Source of the DNA: CADCTB01 sp964479465
Lineage (GTDB): Bacteria > Actinomycetota > Acidimicrobiia > Acidimicrobiales > AC-14
Reading direction: 5' to 3'
Assembly: GCA_964479465.1 (NCBI GenBank)
Contig: CAYZMG010000010.1
Location: 1-64,000, forward strand
DNA length: 64,000 nucleotides
Below, in pieces: positions 1 through 8,839 of the stretch. Made by a program: the position numbers and the translations under genes. Every line of letters begins with the position of its first letter. Position 1 is the stretch's first letter. A model generated the notes under the pieces. The model searched no databases and was not told the origin of the DNA. It worked only from the letters and a program-made list of their open reading frames with translations.

Positions 1-33
1 GTTGTGGACGAGATCGTGGCGATGCTCAAGTGA
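1..33 (+). CDS. C-terminal end of an upstream gene, possibly cytidylate kinase
   Basis: Only the last ten codons are inside the window (ending IVAMLK, stop TGA at 31-33). The stop overlaps the GTG start of the next gene in a GTGA junction, so the two genes are translationally coupled. Cytidylate kinase genes commonly precede plsC and der in actinobacteria, and der follows here, so cmk is the likely identity. That rests on context only, since ten residues cannot identify a family. Confidence 0.5.
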   Translation, partial: VVDEIVAMLK

Positions 34-704
34 TCGCCTACGCGATCGTCCGGTTCCTGATCTGGCTCGTCGCCAAGCTCCTGTGGCGGATCCGCTTCGA
101 GGGGCTGGAGAACATCCCCCGCACCGGCGCGTACGTCCTGGCGCCCGTCCACCGGTCCTTCATCGACTTCGGGCTCGTTTCCGCCCTCACCCGCCGGCCC
201 GCGGGCTTCATGGGCAAGGAGTCGCTCTGGAAGAACAAGTACTTCGGCGCCTTCATCTCCCATCTCGGCGCCTACCCCGTGAACCGCGGCGCGCCCGACA
301 GGGAGTCGTTGCGCCGCACCCTGGCGATCCTCGAGGGCGGCAAGCCGCTGGTCCTGTTCCCTGAAGGAACCCGGCGCAGCGGGCCGGTCATCGAGCACCT
401 GGCCGAGGGGGCGGCGTACGTTGCGTCCCGGGCCGGCGTTCCGCTGGTCCCGATTGGGATCGGCGGCTCGGAGCGGGCGCTGCCCAAGGGCAAAGCTCTG
501 CCCCGCCTGGTCAGGATCCACGTTCTCGTGGGGGAGCCGCTGGTGCCGGCGCCCATCCCCGAGGGGGCTCGTCACCCGTCCCGCCGGGCCATCAAGGAGC
601 TCACCGTGCAGCTCCAGAACAGCCTCCAGGAGCTCTTTGACCGAGCGCAACGGGTCGCCGGCGTCGACGTCGGTGTCAACCAAAACCCGTCGCCGGACGT
701 GTAA
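30..704 (+). CDS. plsC: 1-acyl-sn-glycerol-3-phosphate acyltransferase (PlsC family)
   Basis: This 224-residue protein has the two hallmark motifs of the LPLAT/PlsC family: HRSFID (H41 and D46 of the HX4D catalytic pair) and FPEGTR (about 110-115), which binds the glycerophosphate. The N-terminus (1-20) is hydrophobic and would anchor it at the inner membrane face. The expected reaction is acyl transfer to the sn-2 position of lysophosphatidic acid to give phosphatidic acid. The GTG start overlaps the upstream stop. The length is normal for the family. Confidence 0.93.
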   Translation: MIAYAIVRFLIWLVAKLLWRIRFEGLENIPRTGAYVLAPVHRSFIDFGLVSALTRRPAGFMGKESLWKNKYFGAFISHLGAYPVNRGAPDRESLRRTLAILEGGKPLVLFPEGTRRSGPVIEHLAEGAAYVASRAGVPLVPIGIGGSERALPKGKALPRLVRIHVLVGEPLVPAPIPEGARHPSRRAIKELTVQLQNSLQELFDRAQRVAGVDVGVNQNPSPDV

Positions 705-709
705 CAGGC

Positions 710-1207
710 GTGCGGGAGGACGGCAGTTTCGAGGCGGCGTTCGACGAGCTGTTCCCCCGTGCCGTGCGGCTGGCCAACCGGCTCCTGGGCGACCGGGCGG
801 CCGCCGAGGACGTGGCCGCCGAGGCCCTGGCCCGGGCGTATGCTCGCTGGCCCAAGGTCGGCGATCTGTCCTACCGGGACGGCTGGGTGCTCAAGGTCGC
901 CACCAACCTGGCCATCGACCGCCTTCGCCGCCGGCCGCTGGAGCTCACACCGCCGCCGGCGGAGGTGTTCGAGGACGCCGTGCACGTGCGGCTGGCCCTC
1001 CACGCCGCCCTGCTCACCCTCGCCCCCCGCCAGCGCCAGGCCGTGGCCCTGCGCTACCTGGGCGGGTTGTCGGACAAGGAAGTGGCCCTGGCGCTCGGCA
1101 TCTCGCTGGGCAGTGTGAAGACGCACATCCACCGGGGCTTGAACGGCCTGCGCACCCGCCTGGGCGCCGGCCTGGAGGAGGTGGTCCCCGTTGGGGCCGA
1201 TTCTTGA
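710..1207 (+). CDS. RNA polymerase sigma-70 family factor, ECF type
   Basis: The 165-residue protein has an ECF layout. Region 2 (about residues 6-70) includes a DRAAAEDVAAEAL helix and the DGWVLKVATNLAIDRLRR segment. Region 4 (about 105-155) carries a helix-turn-helix, LSDKEVALALGISLGSVKTH. The GTG start lies 5 bp after plsC. The 3' end overlaps the next gene by 17 bp, so the membrane protein behind it may act as its anti-sigma factor or be co-regulated. No zinc-type anti-sigma domain is visible in that partner. Confidence 0.88.
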   Translation: MREDGSFEAAFDELFPRAVRLANRLLGDRAAAEDVAAEALARAYARWPKVGDLSYRDGWVLKVATNLAIDRLRRRPLELTPPPAEVFEDAVHVRLALHAALLTLAPRQRQAVALRYLGGLSDKEVALALGISLGSVKTHIHRGLNGLRTRLGAGLEEVVPVGADS

Positions 1208-2069
1208 GACCCGCTCGCGCGACGAGTGGCTGGCCGAGGTCAAGCGGCGCGGCGGGCGCCTGCGGCGCCGGCGGCGGGTCGGCTTTGGTGCCGTCGCCGC
1301 GCTCGCACTGGTCCTGCCGGTGAGCGTCACGGCCGGCGTCCTGAGCGGCGGCGCCGAGCGCGCCGTCGAACTGTCGGTGGCCGGGCCGGCACCGGCGGGC
1401 GGCATGGCGCCGCTGCCGGCGCCCCCGAACGAGCTGGCGACCGGCGAGGTGCCAGCGGTCGCGGCCCCCGCCGAGGAGGCGCCCACGACCAGCATCGCCG
1501 AAGTGCACGAGCGGGTGGCGAGCATCAACGGCGTGCCGGCGCCCCGGTCGTCGCCGGCATCGGAACCGCCGGCCGACGAACCCGTCATTCGACCGGAAAC
1601 GACCACGACGAGCCCCTCTGGAAGCAGCAGTAGCCCGGTTCGCCCGATGCCGCCGCCGACCACCGTGCCGCCGGCGACCAGCGAGCCGGCGGCCGCTCCC
1701 TGCGCGCCGTCGGAGGCCCGCGTCACGGTGTCGACCGAGAAGGCTTCCTATGGCCCTGGGGAGTCGGTCAGAGGAGCCTCGACCCTGGAGAACCGCTCCA
1801 GCTCGGCGTGCCTGCTCCCCACCCGGGCGTTCTTCCGGATCATGAATGCCGCTGGCAAGGACGTCGGCAGCTTCGCCTACACCCTCGAGCTGCGGATGCC
1901 GGTGCGGGCCGAGCCGGGCAAGGTGTTCACCAGTACCTTCACGTGGGACCAGCTCGACTGTGCCGGCTCGGCGTGCGCCCAGGTACCGCCCGGGACCTAC
2001 ACGGCGGTGGCGGACTGGACGGAGAGCGGCCCCTACACGGGCAGCACGACCTTCCATATCACGAGCTGA
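1191..2069 (+). CDS. Membrane-anchored protein with a BsuPI-like beta domain, downstream partner of the ECF sigma factor
   Basis: The start is a TTG inside the sigma gene. A basic cytoplasmic segment (about 1-26, several Arg in a row) precedes one hydrophobic helix (about 27-47), then a long Pro/Thr/Ser/Ala-rich stalk (to about 175). The C-terminal domain (about 180-292) has a Cys-led beta-sandwich pattern (SYGPGES, ENRSSSAC, PPGTYTA) resembling the intracellular proteinase inhibitor (BsuPI) family. The domain probably faces outside and binds protein or wall. After its TGA the same frame runs on without a stop into a second, similar domain (2112-2564). Confidence 0.7.
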   Translation: MGPILETRSRDEWLAEVKRRGGRLRRRRRVGFGAVAALALVLPVSVTAGVLSGGAERAVELSVAGPAPAGGMAPLPAPPNELATGEVPAVAAPAEEAPTTSIAEVHERVASINGVPAPRSSPASEPPADEPVIRPETTTTSPSGSSSSPVRPMPPPTTVPPATSEPAAAPCAPSEARVTVSTEKASYGPGESVRGASTLENRSSSACLLPTRAFFRIMNAAGKDVGSFAYTLELRMPVRAEPGKVFTSTFTWDQLDCAGSACAQVPPGTYTAVADWTESGPYTGSTTFHITS

Positions 2070-2111
2070 AGTCATAAGGTCACGCCCCGTGATCCCACGA
2101 CGCCCGTCACG

Positions 2112-2564
2112 GTGGTCGCCACGACCACGACTGATGGCCGGGTCATAACCACAACGGCTCGCCGCCCGGTGACCACGGTGGCCCCCGGGTCAACGACCTC
2201 CACGCCGGCGCCGGCGTGTACGCCGGCGCAGATCCAGGTCACCGCCACCGCCAGCCGGCCCAGTTACGGCCCCGGGGAGAACGCGGAGGTGACCACCGTC
2301 TTCCGCAACCGGTCGTCGGCGGCCTGCTCCTACAACGGCTACACGGTGGAGTTCACCTTCAAGGACGTGGCGGGCAAGGCGTTCGCCGGGGCCAGCATCG
2401 TCGCCGATACCTTCGGGCCGGTCCCGCTGCCAGCCGGCGCGACGCTCACCCACACCGAAGCCTGGCGCCACATCTTCCAGCCCGCCGGGCTGCACACGGG
2501 CACCGCCGTTTGGAGCGTGGCTGGCAACCGGTACGAGGCCACGGCGAGCTTTCAACTGATGTAG
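2112..2564 (+). CDS. BsuPI-like domain ORF without its own signal, in frame behind a TGA
   Basis: About 150 residues: a Thr-rich linker followed by a domain with the same landmarks as its neighbours (Cys at the domain start, SYGPGEN, RNRSSAAC). It has no signal peptide or membrane helix. It lies in exactly the same reading frame as the upstream gene, separated only by TGA at 2067-2069 and 14 further codons that look like stalk sequence. The GTG at 2112 has no convincing ribosome site. It may be the severed second domain of a two-domain protein, a pseudogene fragment, or be reached by readthrough. Confidence 0.5.
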   Translation: MVATTTTDGRVITTTARRPVTTVAPGSTTSTPAPACTPAQIQVTATASRPSYGPGENAEVTTVFRNRSSAACSYNGYTVEFTFKDVAGKAFAGASIVADTFGPVPLPAGATLTHTEAWRHIFQPAGLHTGTAVWSVAGNRYEATASFQLM

Positions 2565-2600
2565 GACATGACACCCACGCTGGAGGTCTTAGGATCACCA

Positions 2601-3263
2601 GTGGTGATACCCAGGCGGGTTACCTTTCTCGGGCTGGCGGCGGTGATCCTGGCCGGCGCCGGCATTGCCGCCGCGGCCAACTACGAAGAGGACGAGGACA
2701 CCCCCGCCGCCCTCGAGCAGGTGGTGACCACGACCACGTCGCTGGTGCCCGCCGACACCACGACCACCGTCGACCTGATCTCGACGACCACCGCGCCGGC
2801 GCCGTCCACGACGGTCGCCGGCGCCACGACCACCACCCGCCGCGCCACCACTACGACCACGCGGGCCGCCGCCACGACCACGACCACGGGGCCGGTCATC
2901 GCCTGCACGAACGCCCAGATCGAGGCGGCGGTCAGCACCGACAAGGGCTCCTACGCGCCGGGTGAGTCGGTGGGGATCCACAGCACGCTCCGGAACCGGT
3001 CGACGTGCACGTACCCGAGCTTCATCTTCTCGGCCACCGTCCTCAGTCCCGGTGGCGCAATGATCACCGGCTTCGACCGCCAGGGCGACGCGCCGGGCTC
3101 GTTGGGGCCCGGCCAGGCCCACGAGGCCAGGGTGAACTGGGACCGCCTCGGCTGTGCGCCTCAGCCCTGCACGCAGAACCCCCCGGGGACCTACTCGGTC
3201 TCGGTGACCTGGCACTTCCCAGGCGGCCCCTTCACGGCCAACAAACCCTTCACCCTGACCTAG
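2601..3263 (+). CDS. Secreted or anchored BsuPI-like domain protein, third paralogue
   Basis: I place the start at GTG 2601 because AGGA (2591-2594) is 6 bp upstream and the protein then begins with a classic signal or anchor (VIPRRVTFLG followed by a hydrophobic stretch to about residue 25). An ATG at 2568 is an in-frame alternative. A Thr/Pro-rich low-complexity stalk (about 35-105) leads to a C-terminal domain with SYAPGES, RNRSTC and PPGTYSVSV, like the two upstream domains. The frame is again the same as the preceding two ORFs. Function unknown; presumed extracytoplasmic. Confidence 0.65.
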   Translation: MVIPRRVTFLGLAAVILAGAGIAAAANYEEDEDTPAALEQVVTTTTSLVPADTTTTVDLISTTTAPAPSTTVAGATTTTRRATTTTTRAAATTTTTGPVIACTNAQIEAAVSTDKGSYAPGESVGIHSTLRNRSTCTYPSFIFSATVLSPGGAMITGFDRQGDAPGSLGPGQAHEARVNWDRLGCAPQPCTQNPPGTYSVSVTWHFPGGPFTANKPFTLT

Positions 3264-3867
3264 CTTGGTGGCCGCCCCGACTGCCCCCCTCACCAGGCGG
3301 GCCGGCGGGCGGCTCGGTCGCGGACCATCCTCGTCGCGCCGGGCCACCCGTGCTCGGCCCGGTCTGTTCCAACGGCCCTTCGCTCGCTCAGTGCGGCGCC
3401 GGCGAGGTCCGCTCCACGGAGGACGGCTCAGATGGAGCGCCACGCATGAGGTGCTTTGGGCCGCGCTCCTGCGAGCCTCAGGCCGCCGGCTCGTGGAAGG
3501 AGACCGCTCCGGGGTCGAGGCGCTCACCGCTGGGGTGCGACCACGCCCCGGCCGGGAGGCCGAGGTCACGAGCCACGGCCTCCACCGGCCGGCGCGGTGG
3601 CACGGGCCGGCCAGAGCTGTCGAGGCGGTTCTTACGCCGTCCGCCGGCGTCGTTCCCTCTTCGATGTACCCGGTTGTGACGCATGCTTCACCCTGGGGGT
3701 CTGTAATCAGACGGTCGTATGCCACGTAGTTCGTCGTTGAAGTCCCTACTGGGCGGAACGTGTCCGAAGGTTGTCGACTCAGTGATGCTGCGGGCCAGAT
3801 CGTCGGCGCTGAGGTCGTTCGTTCCGACTCCCGGTCTTCCTAAAGCGGGCTACCCCGGACTGTCCCT
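3264..3867. other. Intergenic region of about 600 bp without a recognisable gene
   Basis: Open frames here give only Arg/Pro/Gly-rich translations without domain features and look like high-GC chance ORFs. I see no tRNA, RNase P or tmRNA signature. The region separates the BsuPI cluster from the convergent ispH gene and may hold terminators or a decayed gene. Confidence 0.4.
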
Positions 3868-4908
3868 CTAACCGGCAGCCAGGGCGTCGAGCACATCGCT
3901 GGCCGCCTGCTGGCGGTCCTGGGCGAAGGCCGACCGCGCCGGCGGGGGCGCACCGAGGGTGACCGACGCCACCGCGTCGAGTGCAGCCAGGAGCTCCCGC
4001 AGCTCCCGGGGCGGCGGGAAGTACTCGTCCTCGTTGGTGACGACGACCTCCTCGATGCCCTCCGCCGGGTCCAGCCGGGCGATGACCGACCGCACCAGCT
4101 CCTCGGGGGCCGAGGCGCCGGCGGTCACGCCGACCACGCCGGTGAGGTCCTCGGGCAGCTCGTCGGGGCCGTTGACCCGGTAGACGCGGGTGCAGCCGGC
4201 GCCCCGGGCCACCTTCTCCAGGGCGACGGTGTTGGAGGAGTTGGCCGATCCGATGACCACGATGGCGTCGGCTCGGGCCGCGATCTCGACGAGGGCGGAC
4301 TGGCGGTTGGTGGTGGCGAAGCAAAGGTCGCTGTGCGCCGGCATCCACAGGTCGGGGAACCGCTCCCGGGCTGCGTCGAGCACGCCGGCCCAGTCCTGGT
4401 GGCTGAGGGTGGTCTGGGCCAGTAGCGCCACTGGCCCGCCGGGGTCCGGCAACGCCGCCACTTGGTCCTCAGACTCCACCAGGTGGATCGAGTCCGGGGC
4501 CACGGCCATGGTGCCCACCGCCTCGTCGTGGCCCTCGTGGCCCACGTAGAGGATGGAGAAGCCCTTGCCGGCCCGCACCTTGACCTCGTGGTGGACCTTG
4601 GTGACCAGGGGGCACACGGCGTCGACCACGAAGCCGCCGCCGGCCCGGGCCGCCTCGACTACCGCCGGGGCCGAGCCGTGGGCGCTCAGCATGAGCGGGG
4701 CCCCGGGCGGGACCTCCGACACGTCGTTCACGAACACCACTCCAAGCTCGCGGAACCGGTCGACCACCAGCCGGTTGTGGACGATCTCGTGGTAGCAGTA
4801 CACCGGCGGCTCGAACACCCGGACCATCCACCCGAGGGCCTTGATGGCCATCTCGACGCCGGCGCAGAAGCCGCGCGGCGCGGCAAGCAGCACCTTCTCG
4901 ACGTCCAC
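3868..4908 (-). CDS. ispH: 4-hydroxy-3-methylbut-2-enyl diphosphate reductase (IspH)
   Basis: The 346-residue protein has the three iron-sulfur cysteines of IspH: C15 in GFCAGV, C99 in DAVCPLV and C196 in LCFATTNRQ. It also has the substrate-binding SAHGSAP segment and a YVGHEGHDE loop. It catalyses the last step of the MEP isoprenoid pathway, giving IPP and DMAPP. It is transcribed divergently from the DUF512 gene with only 39 bp between the starts, so the two promoters must overlap. The C-terminus is about 30 residues longer than in short family members. Confidence 0.97.
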   Translation of the reverse strand: MDVEKVLLAAPRGFCAGVEMAIKALGWMVRVFEPPVYCYHEIVHNRLVVDRFRELGVVFVNDVSEVPPGAPLMLSAHGSAPAVVEAARAGGGFVVDAVCPLVTKVHHEVKVRAGKGFSILYVGHEGHDEAVGTMAVAPDSIHLVESEDQVAALPDPGGPVALLAQTTLSHQDWAGVLDAARERFPDLWMPAHSDLCFATTNRQSALVEIAARADAIVVIGSANSSNTVALEKVARGAGCTRVYRVNGPDELPEDLTGVVGVTAGASAPEELVRSVIARLDPAEGIEEVVVTNEDEYFPPPRELRELLAALDAVASVTLGAPPPARSAFAQDRQQAASDVLDALAAG

Positions 4909-4947
4909 CAGATCAGCCTACCGGCAGGTGGCACGTATCCTGGAGCC

Positions 4948-6309
4948 GTGTCCCTGCCCCGGGTTGTTGCCGTCGCGCCCGGATCGCCGGCGTCCAGGGC
5001 CGGCCTCCAGCCGGGCGACGAGGTCGTCTCCCTGGCCGGCCGCCGGCCTCGTGACGTCATCGAGTGGCGCCTGCTCACCGACGAGGCCGATGTCGACATG
5101 GAGCTGCGCCGGGGCGGTCTGGACTTCGACATCGTGGTGGCCAAGGCCGATGGCGAGCCCCTGGGCGCCGAGGTTTCCTCCGCCCTGTTCGACAAGGTCC
5201 GCACCTGCGACAACCACTGCGACTTCTGCTTCATCTACCAACTCCCGCCGGCGCTGCGCCAGAGCCTGTACCTGAAGGACGACGACTACCGCCTGTCGTT
5301 CCTCTACGGGAACTTCACCACCCTCACCCGCTTCACCGAGATGGATCTGGAGCGGGTCGTCACCGAGCGCCTCAGCCCCCTGAACGTCAGCATCCACGCC
5401 ACCGACCCCGAGCTGCGGGCCCGCATGCTGCGCAACCGCCGGGGGGCCACCAGCCTGCGCTGGCTGCGGGCGCTGCTCGACCACGGCATCGAGGTCCACG
5501 GCCAGGTCGTGGTCTGCCCCGGGGTCAACGACGGCGCCGTCCTCGACGACACCCTGTGCGGCATCCTCGACGAGTACCCCGAGCTGGCGACGGCCTGCAT
5601 CGTCCCCCTGGGCGTCAGCCGGTACAACACCGAGGCGGCCATGCGCCCGCACACGGTCGACGAGGCCCAGGCGGTCGTCGACACCGTGGAGGACTGGCAG
5701 GACGTCTTCGGCTCGGTCCTGGGCCGGCGCCTGGTCTTCGCCGCCGATGAGTACTACCTCCTCGCCGGCCGCCCGTTCCCCGAGGCCGAGGCCTACGACG
5801 GCTTCCCCCAGCACGAGAACGGCATCGGCATGGCCCGGGCCTTCGAGATGGAGCTGCACGGCAAGGTCCAGGCGGACGCCGGCATCGGCGTGCAGCCCGG
5901 CTTCTTCGCCTGGGTCGACGGTGCCCCGGCGGAGGGCTACCGGGCGCCCAGGACGGACGGGCTCATCTCCCTGACGCCCCGGCGAGAGGCGCCGGTCGCC
6001 GTCCTCACCGGCGAGTACGGCGCTGCGGTGATCGAGCCGCTCGTCGCCGGCCTGGACCGCCCCGACGTCCGCGTCGTCGCCGTGCCGAACAACTTCTTCG
6101 GCGGCAACATCGGAGTCACCGGCCTGTTGGTGGGGTCCGACCTCGCCCCTGTCCTGGCCGCCCAGCCCGAAGGCCACCGCTACCTGCTGCCCGACGTCTG
6201 CCTCTCCGGGGGCGTGTTCCTCGACGGCACGAAGCCCGAGGACCTGCCCCGCCCCGTCGAGATCATCCGGTCCGACGGCATCTCCCTACGTCAGGCACTG
6301 AACCTATGA
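4948..6309 (+). CDS. PDZ / radical SAM / DUF512 protein
   Basis: The GTG at 4948 gives 453 residues and avoids overlap with ispH. An N-terminal PDZ-like segment (about 1-65, with GSPASRAGLQPGDEV) is followed by an iron-sulfur cysteine set C87-x3-C91-x2-C94 (CDNHCDFCF), as in the radical-SAM/DUF512 family. The remainder (about 100-450) matches the DUF512 arrangement and ends in a region rich in NNFFGGNIGVTGLL. The biochemical role of the family is not established. The gene typically sits next to der, as here. Confidence 0.85.
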   Translation: MSLPRVVAVAPGSPASRAGLQPGDEVVSLAGRRPRDVIEWRLLTDEADVDMELRRGGLDFDIVVAKADGEPLGAEVSSALFDKVRTCDNHCDFCFIYQLPPALRQSLYLKDDDYRLSFLYGNFTTLTRFTEMDLERVVTERLSPLNVSIHATDPELRARMLRNRRGATSLRWLRALLDHGIEVHGQVVVCPGVNDGAVLDDTLCGILDEYPELATACIVPLGVSRYNTEAAMRPHTVDEAQAVVDTVEDWQDVFGSVLGRRLVFAADEYYLLAGRPFPEAEAYDGFPQHENGIGMARAFEMELHGKVQADAGIGVQPGFFAWVDGAPAEGYRAPRTDGLISLTPRREAPVAVLTGEYGAAVIEPLVAGLDRPDVRVVAVPNNFFGGNIGVTGLLVGSDLAPVLAAQPEGHRYLLPDVCLSGGVFLDGTKPEDLPRPVEIIRSDGISLRQALNL

Positions 6310-6329
6310 GCCCCCCCATTCCGAACTGG

Positions 6330-6363
6330 CTGCAGCTGCGGTCGCATACGACCGTCAGTGCAG
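6330..6363 (+). other. Hairpin ahead of der
   Basis: CGGTCG (6339-6344) pairs with CGACCG (6349-6354) around a CATA loop, and an outer CTGCA/TGCAG pair encloses it (6330-6334 with 6359-6363). It lies 22 bp upstream of the der start in the 76-bp gap behind the DUF512 gene. It could be a weak terminator or a translational control element. There is no T-run. Confidence 0.35.
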
Positions 6364-6385
6364 CCAGATCGGCGAGGGCGGGGCG

Positions 6386-7684
6386 ATGAGCCTCCCCGTC
6401 GTCGCCATCGTCGGCCGCCCCAACGTCGGCAAATCGACCCTCGTCAACCGCATCGTCGGCAAGCGGGTCGCCATCGTCGAGGAGCGCCCCGGCGTCACCC
6501 GTGACCGCAAGGAGCTGGAGACGGACTGGCGGGGCCGGCGTTTCATGATCGTCGACACCGGCGGGTGGATGGCCGGCGGCGACGGCCTCGACGCCAAGGT
6601 CAGCGACCAGGCCGAGCGGGCCATCAAGGGCGCCGACGTCGTGCTCTTCGTGGCCGACGCCACCGTGGGCGTCACCGAGGAGGATGACCGCGTGGCCGGC
6701 GTGCTGCGCCGGGCCCAGCGTCCGGTGGTGGTGGTGGTCAACAAGGTCGACAGCGAGCACCGGGAGACCGACGCGTGGGACTTCGCCCGCCTCGGCCTGG
6801 GCGAGCCCATGTCGGTCAGTGCCCTCCACGGGCGCCAGGTCGGCGACCTGCTCGACGAGGTGGTCAACCGGCTGCCGCCGGCGGGTCCGGATGAGCTGCC
6901 GGCGGAGGACACCTCCAAGGTGCCCTCGATCGCCGTGGTGGGCCGGCCCAACGTGGGCAAGTCGACCCTTTTCAACCGCCTCATCGGCGACGACCGCTCG
7001 GTTGTCCACGACCAGCCGGGGACCACCCGGGACTCGATCGACACGGTGGTCGAGACCCCCGACGGGCCCCTGTGTTTCATCGACACCGCCGGCATGCGCC
7101 GCAAGAGCAAGATCGAGGAGGGCACGGAGTACTACTCGCTGGTACGGGCTCTGCAAACCGTCGACCGCGCCGACCTCGCCATGCTGGTGATCGACGGGAC
7201 CCAGGGTGTGACCCATCAGGACCAGCGCCTGGCCGAGCGGATCGACGCCGCCGGCAGCCCGGTCCTCATCGTCCTGAACAAGATCGACCTCCTCGACGCC
7301 GGCGCCCGGGCCGACCTGGCCGAGCAGGTTGAGGACCGGCTGGCGTTCCTCGGCTACGCGCCGGTGCTGAACATCAGCGCTCTTACCGGCAAGGGGGTCC
7401 ACCGGCTGCTGCCGGCCATCGGGGACGCTATCGAGGCGTACCACCGGCGGGTGCCGACCCGGGAGCTGAACGAGGTCGTCCAGGCCGCCCAGGCCGCCCA
7501 GCCGGCGGCCGGCGCCCGGGTGCTCTACGCCACCCAGGGCGCCACCGACCCGCCCACGTTCACCCTGTTCACCAACCGCAACCTGCCGGCGCCCTACCTG
7601 CGCTACCTGGAGCGGCGCATCCGGGAGCACTTCGGGTTCGGTCCCACCCCGCTGAAGCTACGCGTCCGCAGCCGGACGAGCTGA
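6386..7684 (+). CDS. der: Ribosome biogenesis GTPase Der (EngA)
   Basis: The 432-residue protein has two tandem GTPase domains: P-loops GRPNVGKS at 10-17 and 186-193, DTGGW and DTAGM switch II motifs, and NKVD and NKID specificity motifs. A KH-like C-terminal domain (about 350-432) ends in RVRSRTS. Der binds the 50S subunit during late assembly. The ATG has a purine-rich GGGCGGGG site just upstream. Its position near plsC and the probable cmk end fits the usual actinobacterial order. Confidence 0.97.
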   Translation: MSLPVVAIVGRPNVGKSTLVNRIVGKRVAIVEERPGVTRDRKELETDWRGRRFMIVDTGGWMAGGDGLDAKVSDQAERAIKGADVVLFVADATVGVTEEDDRVAGVLRRAQRPVVVVVNKVDSEHRETDAWDFARLGLGEPMSVSALHGRQVGDLLDEVVNRLPPAGPDELPAEDTSKVPSIAVVGRPNVGKSTLFNRLIGDDRSVVHDQPGTTRDSIDTVVETPDGPLCFIDTAGMRRKSKIEEGTEYYSLVRALQTVDRADLAMLVIDGTQGVTHQDQRLAERIDAAGSPVLIVLNKIDLLDAGARADLAEQVEDRLAFLGYAPVLNISALTGKGVHRLLPAIGDAIEAYHRRVPTRELNEVVQAAQAAQPAAGARVLYATQGATDPPTFTLFTNRNLPAPYLRYLERRIREHFGFGPTPLKLRVRSRTS

Positions 7685-7742
7685 ACGTGCCCGCCGGCGG
7701 CCAGGGTGTTTTCAGCGCCGCCGGATCGTTCTAGGATCCTCA

Positions 7743-8831
7743 TTGAGCATGGCTCCGTACCCCATCCTGCTGGCTGTTTCGTTCGCCTGCGTGGTGGCCG
7801 CCGTCATCTGGGCCCGCTCCGCGCTGCGGCTGGAGCGATCCTGGCGCCGGCTTCTCGAGGGGAGCGGTCCGTCGGGGTCGATGGCCGTCAGCCTGGCCCG
7901 GTCGGCCTACCGCAAAGAGGTCCACACCACCGTCCTGTACGTGGTGGTGGCGGTGATCTCGGCCGCGGCCGCGTACGCCGGCGGCTGGCCCCGGCTCATG
8001 CAGGCCCTCCTCGTCATCCCCGTCGCCATGACGATGGTGTGGGGCCAGCGGTTCCTCGCCGAGGCCGACCTCATCGAGGAGCGGGCGAGCCTGGAGCGGC
8101 GGGCGGAGGAAGTCCTCTCCCAGGAGGATCTGGCTCCCCGTCGGTGGGCGGCCCGGCTGGCGCCCCAGGACCTGCCCGAGTTCGAGGGCTTCGAGGTGGG
8201 CCGGGCGTATGAGCCCGGCACCGGGCTCATGGCCGGCGATTTCTACGACGTCACCCCCACCGGCCCCAAGCGGGTGGCCGCGGTCATCGGAGACGTCTCC
8301 GGCCACGGGATCGAACCCTCGATCACCGCCTTCCAGGTCAAGTACCTGCTCCGGGTCTTCCTGCGCCAGTACCGCGACCCGGCCCAAGCCCTCGAGGAGT
8401 TGAACGCCGTCATCTCGGCCCAGACCCGCAACGAGGAGTTCGTGTCGCTCTGCCTGGTGGTGTTCGACCAGGCCGCCGGCACCCTGCGCTACGCGTCCGC
8501 CGGCCACCCGCCAGCGTGGCTGTGGCACGACGGTGAAGTCCGCCCCCTGCGCTCCACGGGCCCGTTGCTCACGCTGAACCCCAAGGCCTCCTACAGCAGC
8601 CGCGAGGTCGCCCTCGATCCCGGCGACCTCCTCCTGCTCTACACCGACGGGCTGGCCGAGGCCCGGGCGGGCGGGCAGCTCTTCGGTGAGGAGCGCATCG
8701 CCGCCCATATCCGCCGGGACCCCGGCGTGGCGGCCGACGTGCTGTGCAAGTCGCTGCTGGCGGCGGCCCGGGACTTCGCCACCGGGCCGATCCGCGACGA
8801 CGTCGCCATCCTTGCCGTCCGCCGCAGCTGA
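7743..8831 (+). CDS. Membrane-anchored PP2C-type (SpoIIE/RsbU-like) serine phosphatase
   Basis: Two hydrophobic segments near the N-terminus (about 5-22 and 58-90) are followed by a helical linker and a SpoIIE-type PP2C catalytic domain (about 140-360). The domain has metal-binding motifs MAGDFYDV, IGDVSGHG and LLLYTDGLAE. Such enzymes dephosphorylate STAS-domain anti-anti-sigma factors. The TTG at 7743 is preferred because AGGA lies 6 bp upstream; ATG 7749 is the alternative. No anti-sigma kinase or STAS gene is adjacent; a STAS gene occurs far away at 44865. Confidence 0.88.
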   Translation: MSMAPYPILLAVSFACVVAAVIWARSALRLERSWRRLLEGSGPSGSMAVSLARSAYRKEVHTTVLYVVVAVISAAAAYAGGWPRLMQALLVIPVAMTMVWGQRFLAEADLIEERASLERRAEEVLSQEDLAPRRWAARLAPQDLPEFEGFEVGRAYEPGTGLMAGDFYDVTPTGPKRVAAVIGDVSGHGIEPSITAFQVKYLLRVFLRQYRDPAQALEELNAVISAQTRNEEFVSLCLVVFDQAAGTLRYASAGHPPAWLWHDGEVRPLRSTGPLLTLNPKASYSSREVALDPGDLLLLYTDGLAEARAGGQLFGEERIAAHIRRDPGVAADVLCKSLLAAARDFATGPIRDDVAILAVRRS

Positions 8832-8839
8832 CCCTTTCA

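Noticed and set aside
2730..2890. ACCACGACC repeats
   Set aside because: They encode the Thr-rich stalk of the third BsuPI protein and are low-complexity coding sequence, not a repeat element.
2595..3725. Long minus-strand ORF across the BsuPI gene and the gap
   Set aside because: It is Arg/Gly-rich, has no domain, and opposes a gene with a signal peptide and conserved domain.
4918..6177. 419-residue minus-strand ORF opposite the DUF512 gene
   Set aside because: Antisense of a well-supported radical-SAM gene; composition is of a chance GC-rich frame.
3711..6354. ACGGTCGTATGC at about 3711 and its complement at about 6343
   Set aside because: A single 12-bp match in a 64-kb window is expected by chance and has no shared context.
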